Assembly: GCA_021779375.1 (NCBI GenBank)
Contig: JAJYAT010000003.1
Coordinates: 1 to 64,000, forward strand
DNA: 64,000 nt
Source: a bacterium
Lineage (GTDB): Bacteria > Patescibacteriota > Gracilibacteria > JAHISY01
Direction: 5' to 3'
The notes beneath the pieces were generated by a model. It did no database searches. It saw nothing but the letters and a program-made list of their open reading frames with translations, and had not been told where the DNA came from. This document shows positions 1 to 7,374 of this stretch, one piece after another (the first letter of the stretch is position 1; the number at the start of each line of letters is the position of its first letter). The translations under genes and the position numbers were made by a program.

Positions 1-2
1 AT

Positions 3-86
3 CACAATGAAGCTGAGGTAAAGAAATATGTACAGAACCAACTTAAAACCCTCGATCGTGCTGAAGCACAGCTTCAGTTAATCTAA
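3..86 (+). CDS. C-terminal end of an unidentified protein (partial)
   Basis: An open frame enters from the left edge and runs 27 codons to a TAA at 84-86. The visible tail is charged and helical-looking (it contains KKYVQNQLKTLD and ends AEAQLQLI). It is followed within 10 bases by a GC hairpin, which fits the end of a transcription unit. No family can be named from so little sequence. The frame is chosen because the other two plus-strand frames stop almost at once. Confidence 0.55.
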   Translation, partial: HNEAEVKKYVQNQLKTLDRAEAQLQLI

Positions 87-95
87 CTTGAAAAT

Positions 96-115
96 CTCGG
101 GGGCTTGCCCCCGAG
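96..115 (+). terminator. GC-rich hairpin after the first gene
   Basis: CTCGGGGGC-TT-GCCCCCGAG forms a 9 bp stem with a 2-base loop just after the stop codon of the partial gene. There is no T-run behind it, so it may be a dispersed palindrome or an mRNA-stabilising stem and not a strict intrinsic terminator. The sequence that follows (TTTAACCC) matches the start-proximal element seen before other genes here. Confidence 0.45.
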
Positions 116-133
116 TGATTTAACCCATTTAAA

Positions 134-1168
134 ATGCCTTCTCCTCATCCTTTTCAAAACTTCGATTGGTCGCTCAAATCAATCGCCAAAGTTTTTGCGG
201 CGTTTTTACTTGGCGTCGTCGCGCTTGCGCTGGTCGCCGGAATTATCTCGTTTGCCTTCAGGACGATTGTCTCGCCATTTACTGGCAGCTCCAACGGCGG
301 GTGGGCTGAGACGGCGATGATGGATGCGAGCTATTCCAAGGGTTTGGGTTTGAGCTCGTCGAGGAATATTATGCCACCGATTCCTAGTCCGGAGGGTGGA
401 GTCGTCGATGCGACTGCCGAAGATTACGAAGTCAAAACTTATTCGGCGAATTATCAGCCGAATGATAAAACCAAGATTTGTGCCACGATTCTCGGTCTGA
501 AATCTGATCCGGAAATTGTCTTCTCGAATTCGAACGAAGACGATCAAAGTTGTTCTTTCACCTTCGAGATTCCGAATGCGCGCGCCGAGGAGATTGTCAC
601 TTTGCTAAAAAATCTCAATCCGGAAAATCTGAGTGCGAATATTTACACGATTCAAAAAGCGGTCGAAGGCACGAGCGATCAGCTTGCGATTCTCACGCAA
701 AAATTGGAGCAAACTGAGGCGACGCTCACGGAAGCGCAGGCATCGTATGCGGATCTGATGAAGCTTGCGACAAGCTCACGCGACATCACTAATTTGACGC
801 AATTAATCACGCTCAAGATTTCGGCGATTGAGCAACTCGCGCAAACCAAAATTTCTATCAACCAAGAAATTGAGCAAGTGCAGCGTAGTCGCGCTGACTT
901 ACTGCGCCAAATCGCTAACACGACTTTCAACGTCTCAGTCTACGAGCAAAAATTCATCGACTGGAAACAGATTGGCGATAGCTGGAAACAGGCAATTCGC
1001 GATTTCGTTTCGAATGTGACTGACCTGACTCAATTCGTCTCAATCCGACTCGTGAGCTTCACTTTGTATGCTGCGGCGGCGATTGCCTATCTCGCGATTG
1101 TATTCGCCTTCCTCAAAGTGCTTTGGTTAATAGGTAAAAAAGTCTGGAAGTTCGAGCGCAAAAAATAA
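134..1168 (+). CDS. DUF4349-like membrane-anchored coiled-coil protein
   Basis: Protein of 344 residues. A membrane segment lies at about residues 17-42. An extracytoplasmic domain follows with the shape of DUF4349: a small alpha/beta part (about 105-180) ending in a region resembling IPNARAEEIVTLLKNL, then a long coiled coil (about 185-265). A second membrane segment at about 308-332 is followed by a lysine/arginine-rich cytoplasmic tail ending FERKK. Both ends are thus anchored with the coiled coil outside. The function of DUF4349 proteins is not established. The ATG at 134 is preceded by TTTAACCCATTTAAA, one of the recurring start contexts, and has no Shine-Dalgarno. A strong terminator follows. 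The family call rests on architecture plus the coiled-coil pattern, so it is moderately sure. Confidence 0.7.
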   Translation: MPSPHPFQNFDWSLKSIAKVFAAFLLGVVALALVAGIISFAFRTIVSPFTGSSNGGWAETAMMDASYSKGLGLSSSRNIMPPIPSPEGGVVDATAEDYEVKTYSANYQPNDKTKICATILGLKSDPEIVFSNSNEDDQSCSFTFEIPNARAEEIVTLLKNLNPENLSANIYTIQKAVEGTSDQLAILTQKLEQTEATLTEAQASYADLMKLATSSRDITNLTQLITLKISAIEQLAQTKISINQEIEQVQRSRADLLRQIANTTFNVSVYEQKFIDWKQIGDSWKQAIRDFVSNVTDLTQFVSIRLVSFTLYAAAAIAYLAIVFAFLKVLWLIGKKVWKFERKK

Positions 1169-1189
1169 TTCAACTTGAAAATTGGCATT

Positions 1190-1224
1190 GTAGAGACGCG
1201 ATTAATCGCGTCTCTACTTTTTTG
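1190..1224 (+). terminator. Intrinsic terminator built on a perfect 28-base palindrome
   Basis: Bases 1190-1217 are a perfect inverted repeat with two 14-base arms (first arm GTAGAGACGCGATT), followed by CTTTTTT. It ends the DUF4349 gene. It also sits directly against the metG -10 box at 1226. Confidence 0.85.
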
Positions 1225-1225
1225 T

Positions 1226-1231
1226 TAAAAT
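1226..1231 (+). promoter_or_regulatory. -10 box predicting a leaderless metG mRNA
   Basis: TAAAAT ends 7 bases before the metG ATG at 1239. With the usual -10 to start-site distance, transcription would begin at or within a base of the start codon. No Shine-Dalgarno could be transcribed. Confidence 0.6.
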
Positions 1232-1238
1232 CTCGCAA

Positions 1239-2744
1239 ATGAAGAATTTTTACATCACGACTTCGCTGCCTTATGTGAATGCTGCGCCGCATGTCGGTTT
1301 CGCGATGGAGGCGATCGAAGCGGATGCACTCGCGCGTTTTCAGAAACAGCGTGGTTTTTCTGTTCGTCTCCAGACTGGGACAGATGAGCACGGTCTCAAG
1401 ATTCAAAAAACAGCAATCGAAAATTCGACTACGCCGGAAAAATTGACTGCCGAGAATTCCGCAAAGTTTCGCGGACTCAAGAGCGCGCTCGATTTTGATT
1501 TCGATGATTTCATTCGTACCTCGGACTCTCCGCAGCACACCGCTGCAGCGCAAAAACTTTGGCAGAAAATTGCGGCGGCTGGCAAATTGGAAAAGCGCAA
1601 ATACGCCGCGAAGTATTGTGCAGGTTGCGAGGAATTTAAAAATGAAAAAGATTTAGTCGAAGGTTGTTGTCCGAATCACCCGAATTCTAAACTTGAGGAG
1701 ATTGAGGAAGAAAATTATTTTTTTCGGCTCTCGGATTTCTCCGCGCAGATTCTGGAAATTTTGGAAAGCAAAAAAGTTGAAATTCTGCCGCACTTCCGCG
1801 CCAAAGAATTTCTCAATGTCGTCAAAGAAGGTTTGCATGATGTTTCGTTTTCGCGCTCTTCTGAAAAATTAAAATGGGGAATCCCGGTGCCGGGCGACGC
1901 TTCGCAGACGATGTACGTTTGGTGTGATGCGCTCACGAATTATATCTCTGCGATTGATTTCGCGAATGAAGGTGCGGACTTCCAAAAGTGGTGGCTCGAC
2001 GCCGAAAAAATTCATATCATTGGCAAAGACATTGTCCGCTTTCACGCTGGGATTTGGCTTGGGATGTTGCTCGCGGCAAATGTGCCACTGCCGGACAAAA
2101 TTTACATTCACGGTTTCATCACGTCTGAAGGCGAGAAGATGTCGAAGTCGCGCGGCAATGTCATCGATCCATTCGAGATTTCCAAAGAGTGGGGCAGTGA
2201 CGCGCTGCGCTTTTATCTACTCTCCGAAATTCCGAATGGACAGGACGGTGATTTTTCGCAAACGCGTTTTGAGGAAATCTATAATTCTGGGCTCGCGAAC
2301 GGTTTGGGTAATCTTGTCTCACGCGTGATTGCGATGGCGAAACATGAAACATGGAACATGGAATATGGAACAGAAAGTAGCGATGCGTCGCGACGTGCCG
2401 AAAGAATGTGGCAGCAAATCGAAAGTTCAATGAGCGGCGAATTCGATTTTCGCGAAAGCTCCCGGGCGATTTTCGAGCTGGTTGAGTTTGCGAATAAATT
2501 CGTAACCGAGAAAAAAGTTTGGGAATTAAAAGATTCTGAAAAAGTCGAAGCGCTTTCGATTTTGCTCGAAATTTTGCGGCAACTCGCACTCGCGCTTAAA
2601 CCTTTTCTTCCCAAGGTTTCCCAAAAAATTGCGCAAAGTTTAGGGGTGAGCTTGGAAGGTGATTTTGAAAAATTAAAAAAATGGGCTGCGGTTTCAGAAT
2701 TCAAATTGACCAAGCCAGAAATTTTGTTTCCGAAAAAAACTTAA
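1239..2744 (+). CDS. metG: Methionyl-tRNA synthetase
   Basis: Class I synthetase that charges tRNA-Met in the cytoplasm, 501 residues. The HIGH-type signature reads PHVGFA near residues 18-23. A zinc knuckle follows at about 127-145 (CAGC ... CCPNH), and the KMSKS motif is present as EKMSKSRGN near residue 299. The C-terminal anticodon-binding helical domain is complete. There is no appended tRNA-binding (EMAP-like) domain, so this is the short form. Odd: codons about 367-379 (peptide KHETWNMEYGTES) are made of the AACATGGA-type repeat that elsewhere in this window is intergenic. It has been accommodated in frame at the join between catalytic and anticodon domains. The ATG is chosen because it directly follows the -10 box and opens with the standard MKNFYITTSLPYVN start. 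Confidence 0.96.
   Translation: MKNFYITTSLPYVNAAPHVGFAMEAIEADALARFQKQRGFSVRLQTGTDEHGLKIQKTAIENSTTPEKLTAENSAKFRGLKSALDFDFDDFIRTSDSPQHTAAAQKLWQKIAAAGKLEKRKYAAKYCAGCEEFKNEKDLVEGCCPNHPNSKLEEIEEENYFFRLSDFSAQILEILESKKVEILPHFRAKEFLNVVKEGLHDVSFSRSSEKLKWGIPVPGDASQTMYVWCDALTNYISAIDFANEGADFQKWWLDAEKIHIIGKDIVRFHAGIWLGMLLAANVPLPDKIYIHGFITSEGEKMSKSRGNVIDPFEISKEWGSDALRFYLLSEIPNGQDGDFSQTRFEEIYNSGLANGLGNLVSRVIAMAKHETWNMEYGTESSDASRRAERMWQQIESSMSGEFDFRESSRAIFELVEFANKFVTEKKVWELKDSEKVEALSILLEILRQLALALKPFLPKVSQKIAQSLGVSLEGDFEKLKKWAAVSEFKLTKPEILFPKKT
2340..2373 (+). repeat. AACATGGA-type repeat inside metG
   Basis: Four near-tandem units of (A)ACATGGA/ACATGAA lie within the coding sequence and keep the frame. The same word family occurs intergenically at 42041-42125 and 62470-62505. 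Confidence 0.75.
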
Positions 2745-2746
2745 TT

Positions 2747-2879
2747 CCGGATTCCCGCTTTCGCGGGAATGACAAAAGGAGGCGGGAATGACAAAGAAGG
2801 ACGAAGAATAAGTTCTACCAACTACTAGCTACTGATTGCTAACCGTTATCACTAACCACTAACACTAACACTAGCTACC
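2747..2879. repeat. Intergenic repeats: REP-like palindrome and TAACAC words
   Basis: After metG comes a REP-like palindrome (ATTCCCGC-TTTC-GCGGGAAT, 2751-2770), then a half copy (GGCGGGAATGACA). Next is a run of degenerate words (CTAACCACTAACACTAACAC) that ends at the ATG of the next gene. No gene is visible in this stretch. Confidence 0.75.
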
Positions 2880-3584
2880 ATGAAGGGAATTGTACTCGCC
2901 GGCGGGAAAGGAACGCGCTTGCTACCGCTGACGAAATTTACGAATAAGCATTTGTTACCGATTTATGATCGGCCGATGATTTTTTTTCCACTCGCGACAC
3001 TACGCGAATCAGGCGTTCGCGAAGTCTTGATTGTCACTGACGGCAAATATTTGGCTGACTTCAAAAAAATTCTCAAAAATTTTCCTGGTCTCAAAATTTC
3101 CTTCGCGCTGCAAAAAAAACCGGATGGGATCGCGGGCGCTTTACGTTTGGCTGAAAAATTTGCCGCTGGCGAAAATATCGCGGTGATTCTTGGCGACAAT
3201 ATTTTCGAAGCCAATTTCAAAAAAGATGTTTGCGAATTCCAATCTGGCGCGCAAGTTTTTCTCAAAAAAGTCGCTGATCCGGAAAGATTCGGCGTCGCTG
3301 AAATTCGCGGGACGCGAGTCAGTAAAATTATCGAGAAACCAAAAAATCCCAAAAGTGACCTCGCAGTCGTAGGACTCTATTTTTTCGATAAAAACGTGTT
3401 TGACATCATTCGCAAAATGAATCCGAGTAAAAGAGGTGAGCTCGAAATCACTGACGTGAATAATTTTTATCTTCAACAAAAATCACTTATTTGCTCGAAG
3501 ATTAAAGGTTTTTGGACCGACGCGGGGACTTTCGAGAGTCTCGCCGCGGCGACAAAATTAGTTCGGGAAAAAGGTCAAAAATAA
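2880..3584 (+). CDS. Sugar-phosphate nucleotidyltransferase (RmlA-like)
   Basis: Protein of 234 residues with the nucleotidyltransferase GT-A fold. The N-terminal signature LAGGKGTRL (residues 6-14) binds the nucleotide, followed by the NKHLLPIYDRPMI lysine/proline block and the metal-binding LGDNIF near 105. FWTDAGTFESL lies near the C-terminus. This matches glucose-1-phosphate thymidylyltransferase and its relatives, which make dTDP-sugars for surface polysaccharide. It is shorter than classical RmlA (about 290), lacking the C-terminal part, so the exact sugar and base are open. The ATG abuts a degenerate repeat tract and has no Shine-Dalgarno. No rhamnose-pathway partners are in the window. 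Confidence 0.85.
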   Translation: MKGIVLAGGKGTRLLPLTKFTNKHLLPIYDRPMIFFPLATLRESGVREVLIVTDGKYLADFKKILKNFPGLKISFALQKKPDGIAGALRLAEKFAAGENIAVILGDNIFEANFKKDVCEFQSGAQVFLKKVADPERFGVAEIRGTRVSKIIEKPKNPKSDLAVVGLYFFDKNVFDIIRKMNPSKRGELEITDVNNFYLQQKSLICSKIKGFWTDAGTFESLAAATKLVREKGQK

Positions 3585-3586
3585 AT

Positions 3587-3615
3587 TTGTTTTGGTTTTT
3601 GAAAAATTCTAAAAT
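3587..3615 (+). promoter_or_regulatory. Pilin gene promoter
   Basis: TTGTTT (3587-3592), a 17-base spacer and TAAAAT (3610-3615) form a good housekeeping-type promoter. The expected start site near 3622 leaves a leader of about 20 bases that contains TTAACCCCCC at 3628-3637, immediately before the pilin start. Confidence 0.7.
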
Positions 3616-3643
3616 TTTCACAACAAATTAACCCCCCTCAAAA

Positions 3644-4153
3644 ATGAAACTCTCACAAAAACTGCGGAACCCTAAGGGTTTCACGCTCGTTGAACTTATC
3701 GTGGTCATCATGATTATTGGTATTTTGGCTGCCACGCTCTTGCCAAAAGTCATGGGTGCTCCAGCGAAAGCGCGTGACGCTGGTCGCCAAGCGGATCTCA
3801 ATTCTGCTGCGACAGCGCTCGAAATGTATCTTGCTGACAATGATGCGTACCCGGCGGCTGTGGCTGGATTGGGTGCAACCGATTTAGTAGCTGGAGGTTA
3901 CCTGAAAAACAACTTAGTGGATAAAGTTAATGCTAATGGTTACATTTACACTTACTGCTCCGCTGATCGCAATGGAGTCCCGAACATGGCCTATGCTGTC
4001 TACGCTCGTTTGGAGTCTGCTACTGGTGCGAGTCGTTATGTAGTAGTAGGTGACGCGCCTATTATCGATGTGTCAGCAGCAAGCGATACAGTTTTACCTG
4101 TCGCTGCGGCTGATTCTGGCGATTACACCAATAGTGTTTGTGTAGCATTATAA
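3644..4153 (+). CDS. Type IV pilin-like protein
   Basis: Protein of 169 residues with a class III prepilin leader. Residues 1-12 are a short basic leader ending in glycine, then F13-TLVE17, with the conserved glutamate at mature position +5, then a hydrophobic helix to about residue 38. The body is soluble, with alanine-rich helices and two cysteines (about 105 and 167) that could close a C-terminal disulfide loop. It would be cleaved by a PilD-type peptidase and assembled into a pilus or pseudopilus. No assembly ATPase, platform protein or peptidase gene is in the window. It has its own promoter and terminator, so it is monocistronic and possibly strongly expressed. With comM at 7.5 kb it hints at DNA uptake, though adhesion or motility are equally possible. 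Confidence 0.9.
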   Translation: MKLSQKLRNPKGFTLVELIVVIMIIGILAATLLPKVMGAPAKARDAGRQADLNSAATALEMYLADNDAYPAAVAGLGATDLVAGGYLKNNLVDKVNANGYIYTYCSADRNGVPNMAYAVYARLESATGASRYVVVGDAPIIDVSAASDTVLPVAAADSGDYTNSVCVAL

Positions 4154-4184
4154 AGTTTGTGGAGCTTTACAATCTAGCTAAAAA

Positions 4185-4210
4185 AGAGGGCTGAGTGCCC
4201 TCTTTTTTTT
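4185..4210 (+). terminator. Intrinsic terminator of the pilin gene
   Basis: AGAGGGC-TGAGT-GCCCTCT followed by eight T residues: a classic rho-independent terminator 31 bases after the pilin stop. Confidence 0.92.
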
Positions 4211-4283
4211 GTCAAATTTTTCACAGCAAAAGAAGAATCCAAGGTTCTTTTAGTTCTTGATTGAGGGTTAATCCGATTTTGTC

Positions 4284-4376
4284 TCAGCGCAAATCGTCGT
4301 AGCTCTTCAAGGCCTCATTCAGTACGAAGAAAGTCAGGAGGAGTGCGCCGAAATTTAGGAAAATATGAGAGAGCAT
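4284..4376 (-). CDS. Possible 30-residue membrane peptide
   Basis: A short minus-strand frame from ATG 4374-4376 to TGA 4284-4286. It encodes a hydrophobic stretch (FLNFGALLLTFFVLNEAL) followed by the charged tail KSYDDLR, the shape of a single-span small membrane protein. There is no homology argument and no clear promoter, so it may be chance. Nothing else explains 4211-4380. Confidence 0.3.
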   Translation of the reverse strand: MLSHIFLNFGALLLTFFVLNEALKSYDDLR

Positions 4377-4387
4377 TTTTTAATTCT

Positions 4388-4457
4388 GGATTCCCGCTCC
4401 CCGATTTCTCGAGGACAAGTTTCGCCCCAAGGGGGTCACTTTGTGGCGGGAATGACA
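4388..4457. repeat. REP-like element with an expanded loop
   Basis: Arms ATTCCCGCT (4390-4398) and GGCGGGAATGACA (4445-4457) match the REP element at 2751, but here enclose about 46 bases holding other short inverted words. The element lies between two small minus-strand frames. Confidence 0.65.
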
Positions 4458-4464
4458 AAGGGCA

Positions 4465-4638
4465 TTAAGCGAATAGAAAGCCATTACCGCAGCCATCAAC
4501 AAAAATCTTTTCGCCGGGACGCGGAGCGCAGAGAATTCGTCCATCACTCGCCTCGATGCGCGTGTGGCCTTTGCGCTTGTAGACGACGCGTTGTTCGTCC
4601 ATCCAAGTGCGTGGCGCGATTTTGAAGATTTTTAACAT
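4465..4638 (-). CDS. Small basic hypothetical protein
   Basis: Frame of 57 codons from ATG 4636-4638 to TAA 4465-4467. The sequence looks protein-like: it begins MLKIFKIAPRTWMDEQRVV, is rich in basic residues, has two cysteines (ILCAPRPGEK and VDGCGNG) and shares the codon style of its neighbours. I do not recognise the family. It lies in the same orientation as the HTH/zinc-ribbon pair but is separated from it by a repeat. Confidence 0.45.
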   Translation of the reverse strand: MLKIFKIAPRTWMDEQRVVYKRKGHTRIEASDGRILCAPRPGEKIFVDGCGNGFLFA

Positions 4639-4647
4639 TGTATTTAC

Positions 4648-4728
4648 ATTGTCGCCACGAGCGGAGCGAAGTGGTCTCCTGGCTAGTGTCGGGATTGCTT
4701 CGTCTGCCGTGGCGGACTCGCAATGACA
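4648..4728. repeat. Composite REP element with a nested GTCTGCC/GGCGGAC palindrome
   Basis: Flanks GGGATTGCTTCG and CGCAATGACA are the halves of a common bacterial REP word. Between them is GTCTGCCGTGGCGGAC (4702-4717), a near-perfect 16-base palindrome of the same family that replaces tRNA arms at 21144 and 26690. One repeat family has thus landed inside another. Confidence 0.7.
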
Positions 4729-4731
4729 AGA

Positions 4732-4887
4732 TTAATCAAAAAGCGGCGCGAGAGTTTTCACGAGCCAGCTTTTTTTACGGGTTTTTACGTTCAAAATTTC
4801 GTTTTGTTCATTCAAAACTTGGCAGTACGGACAGCGATCTTGTTTGGTAGAAATCGCTTTTCCGCATTCTAGGCAGCTTGTAATCAT
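4732..4887 (-). CDS. Small zinc-ribbon protein
   Basis: Protein of 51 residues starting at ATG 4885-4887. Two CxxC knuckles (C5-x2-C8 and C19-x2-C22) form a zinc ribbon, followed by a basic tail (KTRKKSWLVK). The start overlaps the stop of the upstream HTH gene as ATGA, so translation is probably coupled. Longer versions of this frame would run through the HTH gene in the wrong frame and are rejected. Function unknown; a nucleic-acid or protein contact role with the HTH partner is inferred. Confidence 0.6.
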   Translation of the reverse strand: MITSCLECGKAISTKQDRCPYCQVLNEQNEILNVKTRKKSWLVKTLAPLFD

Positions 4888-5063
4888 GGAGTGGTGAGCA
4901 TTTGACTGTCGAGAAATTTCTCGATGTCGCTCTCCCGGATCCGATAAACCCGACCAATTTTCGCACCGCGCAGTTTCCCGTCTTTGATGTAGTTCAGGAT
5001 GGTAAAAGGGTGCAATTGCAGCATTTCGCCGACCTGATCGGGAGTTAGGATGCGATCTTGCAT
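4884..5063 (-). CDS. Excisionase/MerR-type helix-turn-helix DNA-binding protein
   Basis: Protein of 59 residues with the compact winged-helix pattern of excisionase-family (HTH_17) proteins. LTPDQVGEMLQLHPFTILNYIKDGKL is the helix-turn-helix (written here only as a description of residues 6-31), then GAKIGRVYRI is the wing and ESDIEKFL the last helix. These small proteins bind short DNA sites as recombination directionality factors or regulators. No integrase is nearby. The ATG at 5061-5063 lies about 17 bases downstream of a predicted start site. The gene overlaps the zinc-ribbon gene by ATGA, making a two-gene operon. A long AT-rich dyad 150 bases upstream could be its target. Confidence 0.8.
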   Translation of the reverse strand: MQDRILTPDQVGEMLQLHPFTILNYIKDGKLRGAKIGRVYRIRESDIEKFLDSQMLTTP

Positions 5064-5086
5064 AATTCGTCGTTTGAAGGGATCGA

Positions 5087-5115
5087 ATTTTATTCAATCC
5101 GAGACGATTTAGCAA
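5087..5115 (-). promoter_or_regulatory. Promoter of the HTH/zinc-ribbon pair
   Basis: Read on the minus strand: TTGCTA (5115-5110), 17-base spacer, TAAAAT (5092-5087). The start site would be near 5080, leaving a short leader to the ATG at 5063. Confidence 0.6.
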
Positions 5116-5211
5116 GATTTGAGTCAAGGTAATTCAACCGGGAGCAACTAAATGTAGTATAGGCAGTCTAGGCTCGATTATCAACATTTTAGTCAAGTTA
5201 ATTTAAAAAGA

Positions 5212-5252
5212 CCCAATTTAATTAAATCTTATTAAATTTAATTAAAGTTGGG
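5212..5252. promoter_or_regulatory. AT-rich dyad in the gap before aroC
   Basis: Arms CCCAA-TTTAATTAAAT and AAATTTAATTAAAG-TTGGG pair almost completely around a short centre. It lies in a 430-base gene-free stretch (5064-5494) between the divergent HTH operon and aroC. The rest of that gap is AT-rich with no frame I can support. It could be an operator for the HTH protein or a hairpin; there is no T-run on either side. Confidence 0.45.
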
Positions 5253-5478
5253 ATGCTTTGGTCTCGCCCGAGACAACGGAATCAAAATTTGTTCAAGCCC
5301 AAGATATTGTAGCACAAAACAGCTTGAAAGAAATAGTTTTATCGTTTTTGGCGAAACTTAAAACCATTCGCGAGAATTCCAAGTAACTTCGGACAAGTTA
5401 GAAAAATTCAAGACGATTGGAAAGTGGTTTAAAAGAAGTGCTTAAAGCTTAGCGAGACATTGAACACATTTTTTATGG

Positions 5479-5484
5479 TAAAAT
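5479..5484 (+). promoter_or_regulatory. -10 box of aroC
   Basis: GGTAAAAT ends 10 bases before the aroC ATG at 5495. The transcript leader would be only a few bases long. Confidence 0.5.
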
Positions 5485-5494
5485 AACACTCGAG

Positions 5495-6553
5495 ATGGCA
5501 GGCAACACTTTCGGAAACGTCCTCAAAATTACGACTTTCGGCGAGTCGCACGGTGCTGCGCTCGGTTGCGTGATTGACGGAGTGCCTGCGGGAATTTCGA
5601 TTTCTACCCGGGAAATTCAGCTCGAACTCGATCGGAGACGACCGGGTCAGTCGAAAGTGACAACTGCGCGTAAAGAAAAAGATCAGGTTGAAATTCTTTC
5701 GGGGGTTTTCGAAGGCAAGACGCTCGGCACACCGATCGCTTTGCTGATTCGCAATCAGGACCAAAAATCGGCTGATTACGCCAAGCTCAAGAACATTTTT
5801 CGACCAGGACACGCGGATTTCACTTGGCAGCAAAAATTTGGCCTGCGCGATTTCCGCGGTGGCGGTCGCTCATCGGGTCGCGAGACGGTTGCGCGGGTCG
5901 CGGCAGCCGCGATTGCACGCAAAATTCTTGACTCAAAGAAAATTAAAATCATCGCCTTCGCGCAAGAAATCGCTGGCATCGTGTCCCAAAAGTTCGATGC
6001 GAAAGTGATTGAAAAAAATTTAGTCCGAGCAGCGGATTCAGCCGCGGCGCAGAAAATGGAGGCGGCGATCCTCGCGGCGCAAAAAATTGGCGATTCGGTC
6101 GGCGGTGTGATTGAGATTCGCATTCAAAATGTGCCGGCGGGACTGGGTAATCCAGTTTTTGACAAAATCTCGGCGCGACTTGGCGCAGCCTTACTTTCGA
6201 TCGGCGGAGTTAAGGGAATTGAATTCGGCGTCGGTTTCGCTGCCGCCAAACTGCGCGGTTCGGAAATGAATGATGAGTTCATTTCCCTGAAAAAAAAGAA
6301 AACGAATCGTGGCGGAGGAATCGCTGGCGGAATCACGGACGGTTCGGAAATCGTGATGCGCATCGCCGTGCGACCGACAGCCTCAATTTCATCGCCTCAA
6401 AAGACAATTGACTCCAAAGGCAAAGCTCAAAAAATTGAAGTTGCCGGTCGGCATGATCCCTGTCTTGTGCCGCGCATCATTCCGGTCGCGGAGGCGATGG
6501 TCGCACTCACGCTGGCGGATTATTTGCTCGCAAGTCGGCTCGATCGGATTTAG
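5495..6553 (+). CDS. aroC: Chorismate synthase
   Basis: Converts EPSP to chorismate with reduced FMN, the last step of the shikimate pathway, in the cytoplasm. The 352-residue protein is full length. It starts with the family signature GNTFGNVLKITTFGESHG, has the FMN/substrate block RPGHADFTWQQKFGLRDFRGGGRSSGRET described by residues about 103-131, and ends with GRHDPCLVPRIIPVAEAM. All conserved histidine and arginine positions visible in these motifs are kept, so it should be active. No other shikimate gene is near, so it stands alone here. The start follows a -10 box by 10 bases. Confidence 0.96.
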   Translation: MAGNTFGNVLKITTFGESHGAALGCVIDGVPAGISISTREIQLELDRRRPGQSKVTTARKEKDQVEILSGVFEGKTLGTPIALLIRNQDQKSADYAKLKNIFRPGHADFTWQQKFGLRDFRGGGRSSGRETVARVAAAAIARKILDSKKIKIIAFAQEIAGIVSQKFDAKVIEKNLVRAADSAAAQKMEAAILAAQKIGDSVGGVIEIRIQNVPAGLGNPVFDKISARLGAALLSIGGVKGIEFGVGFAAAKLRGSEMNDEFISLKKKKTNRGGGIAGGITDGSEIVMRIAVRPTASISSPQKTIDSKGKAQKIEVAGRHDPCLVPRIIPVAEAMVALTLADYLLASRLDRI

Positions 6554-6601
6554 AAAATTCTAAATTTTGGAGGTCTGGCAGCTGTAGTTTTTTACCAGTG
6601 C

Positions 6602-6607
6602 TAAAAT
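6602..6607 (+). promoter_or_regulatory. -10 box predicting a leaderless mRNA
   Basis: TAAAAT ends 7 bases before the ATG at 6615, the same spacing as at metG. Confidence 0.55.
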
Positions 6608-6614
6608 TCTCGCG

Positions 6615-7316
6615 ATGATTAAGAGTGTCACGCTTTCGATTAATTCCGTGATTTCGTGGTTGCTCAAGATTTTCATGTTTGCCGTCACGATTTATTTTTT
6701 TGCAGAAGGAAATTATCTTTTGTCTGGCTTCGCATTTTTAACTTTGGCGATTTCGCTGATTCCACCAATCGTCAATCGTAGCTACAATGTGAACTTACCT
6801 TGGAATCTTGATTTTCTGCTGACGATTTGGCTCGCATTTTCTTTGCTCGGTGAATTGGGTTTTTACGCTGAGATTTGGTGGTGGGATGATTTCTTGCATT
6901 TCGCAGGAACGGCGGTACTCGTCTATCTCGCTTTCGTGCTGGTCTACGCGCTCAATTTCACTAAAAAAATTCGTCTCTCGATTCCACTCATCGGTTTTTT
7001 TACTTTTCTCTTCGGCGTGGCTTTTGGTGCGTTGTGGGAAATCGCTGAATTTTACGCTTGGAAAATTACCGGAACGGACGCGCTTGCGATGGGTACGCCG
7101 CCGGATTTTCGAGTTGGGCTGCTTGATACTTTTTCTGATTTGCAATTCGACGCCGCCGCTTCGATTTTGGTCGCGTTGCTCGGAATGAAATACGTCGCGC
7201 GTCAACGCCACGTGAAATTACGCGAGTGGATGCGGCCATTCATTGAGATTTTCGGAGAAAAAATTCAAGTCGTGCGCAGTAAGGCGCGTCGCCGAGTCAA
7301 ACCATCGCGAAAATAG
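6615..7316 (+). CDS. Multi-pass membrane protein, DUF2238-like
   Basis: Protein of 233 residues with about six membrane segments between residues 10 and 200. Conserved-looking acidic/aromatic spots sit at membrane edges: WWWDDFLHFAG (about 89-99), ALWEIAEFYAWK (about 142-153) and LLDTFSDLQFDAAAS (about 174-188). This D...H...E...D..D arrangement resembles the DUF2238 (YjdF-type) inner-membrane family, whose role is not known. The C-terminal tail is very basic and ends KARRRVKPSRK, so it should face the cytoplasm. The gene stands alone between aroC and comM. Confidence 0.65.
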   Translation: MIKSVTLSINSVISWLLKIFMFAVTIYFFAEGNYLLSGFAFLTLAISLIPPIVNRSYNVNLPWNLDFLLTIWLAFSLLGELGFYAEIWWWDDFLHFAGTAVLVYLAFVLVYALNFTKKIRLSIPLIGFFTFLFGVAFGALWEIAEFYAWKITGTDALAMGTPPDFRVGLLDTFSDLQFDAAASILVALLGMKYVARQRHVKLREWMRPFIEIFGEKIQVVRSKARRRVKPSRK

Positions 7317-7374
7317 ATTCGCGCACTCGCAAGTTCCAGTGCGGAAAATTGGAGTCTTAAAGTTATTGCGTAAA

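Noticed and set aside
4365-4625. Plus-strand frame across the repeat region
   Set aside because: It translates REP-like palindromes and is antisense to a better small frame at 4465-4638.
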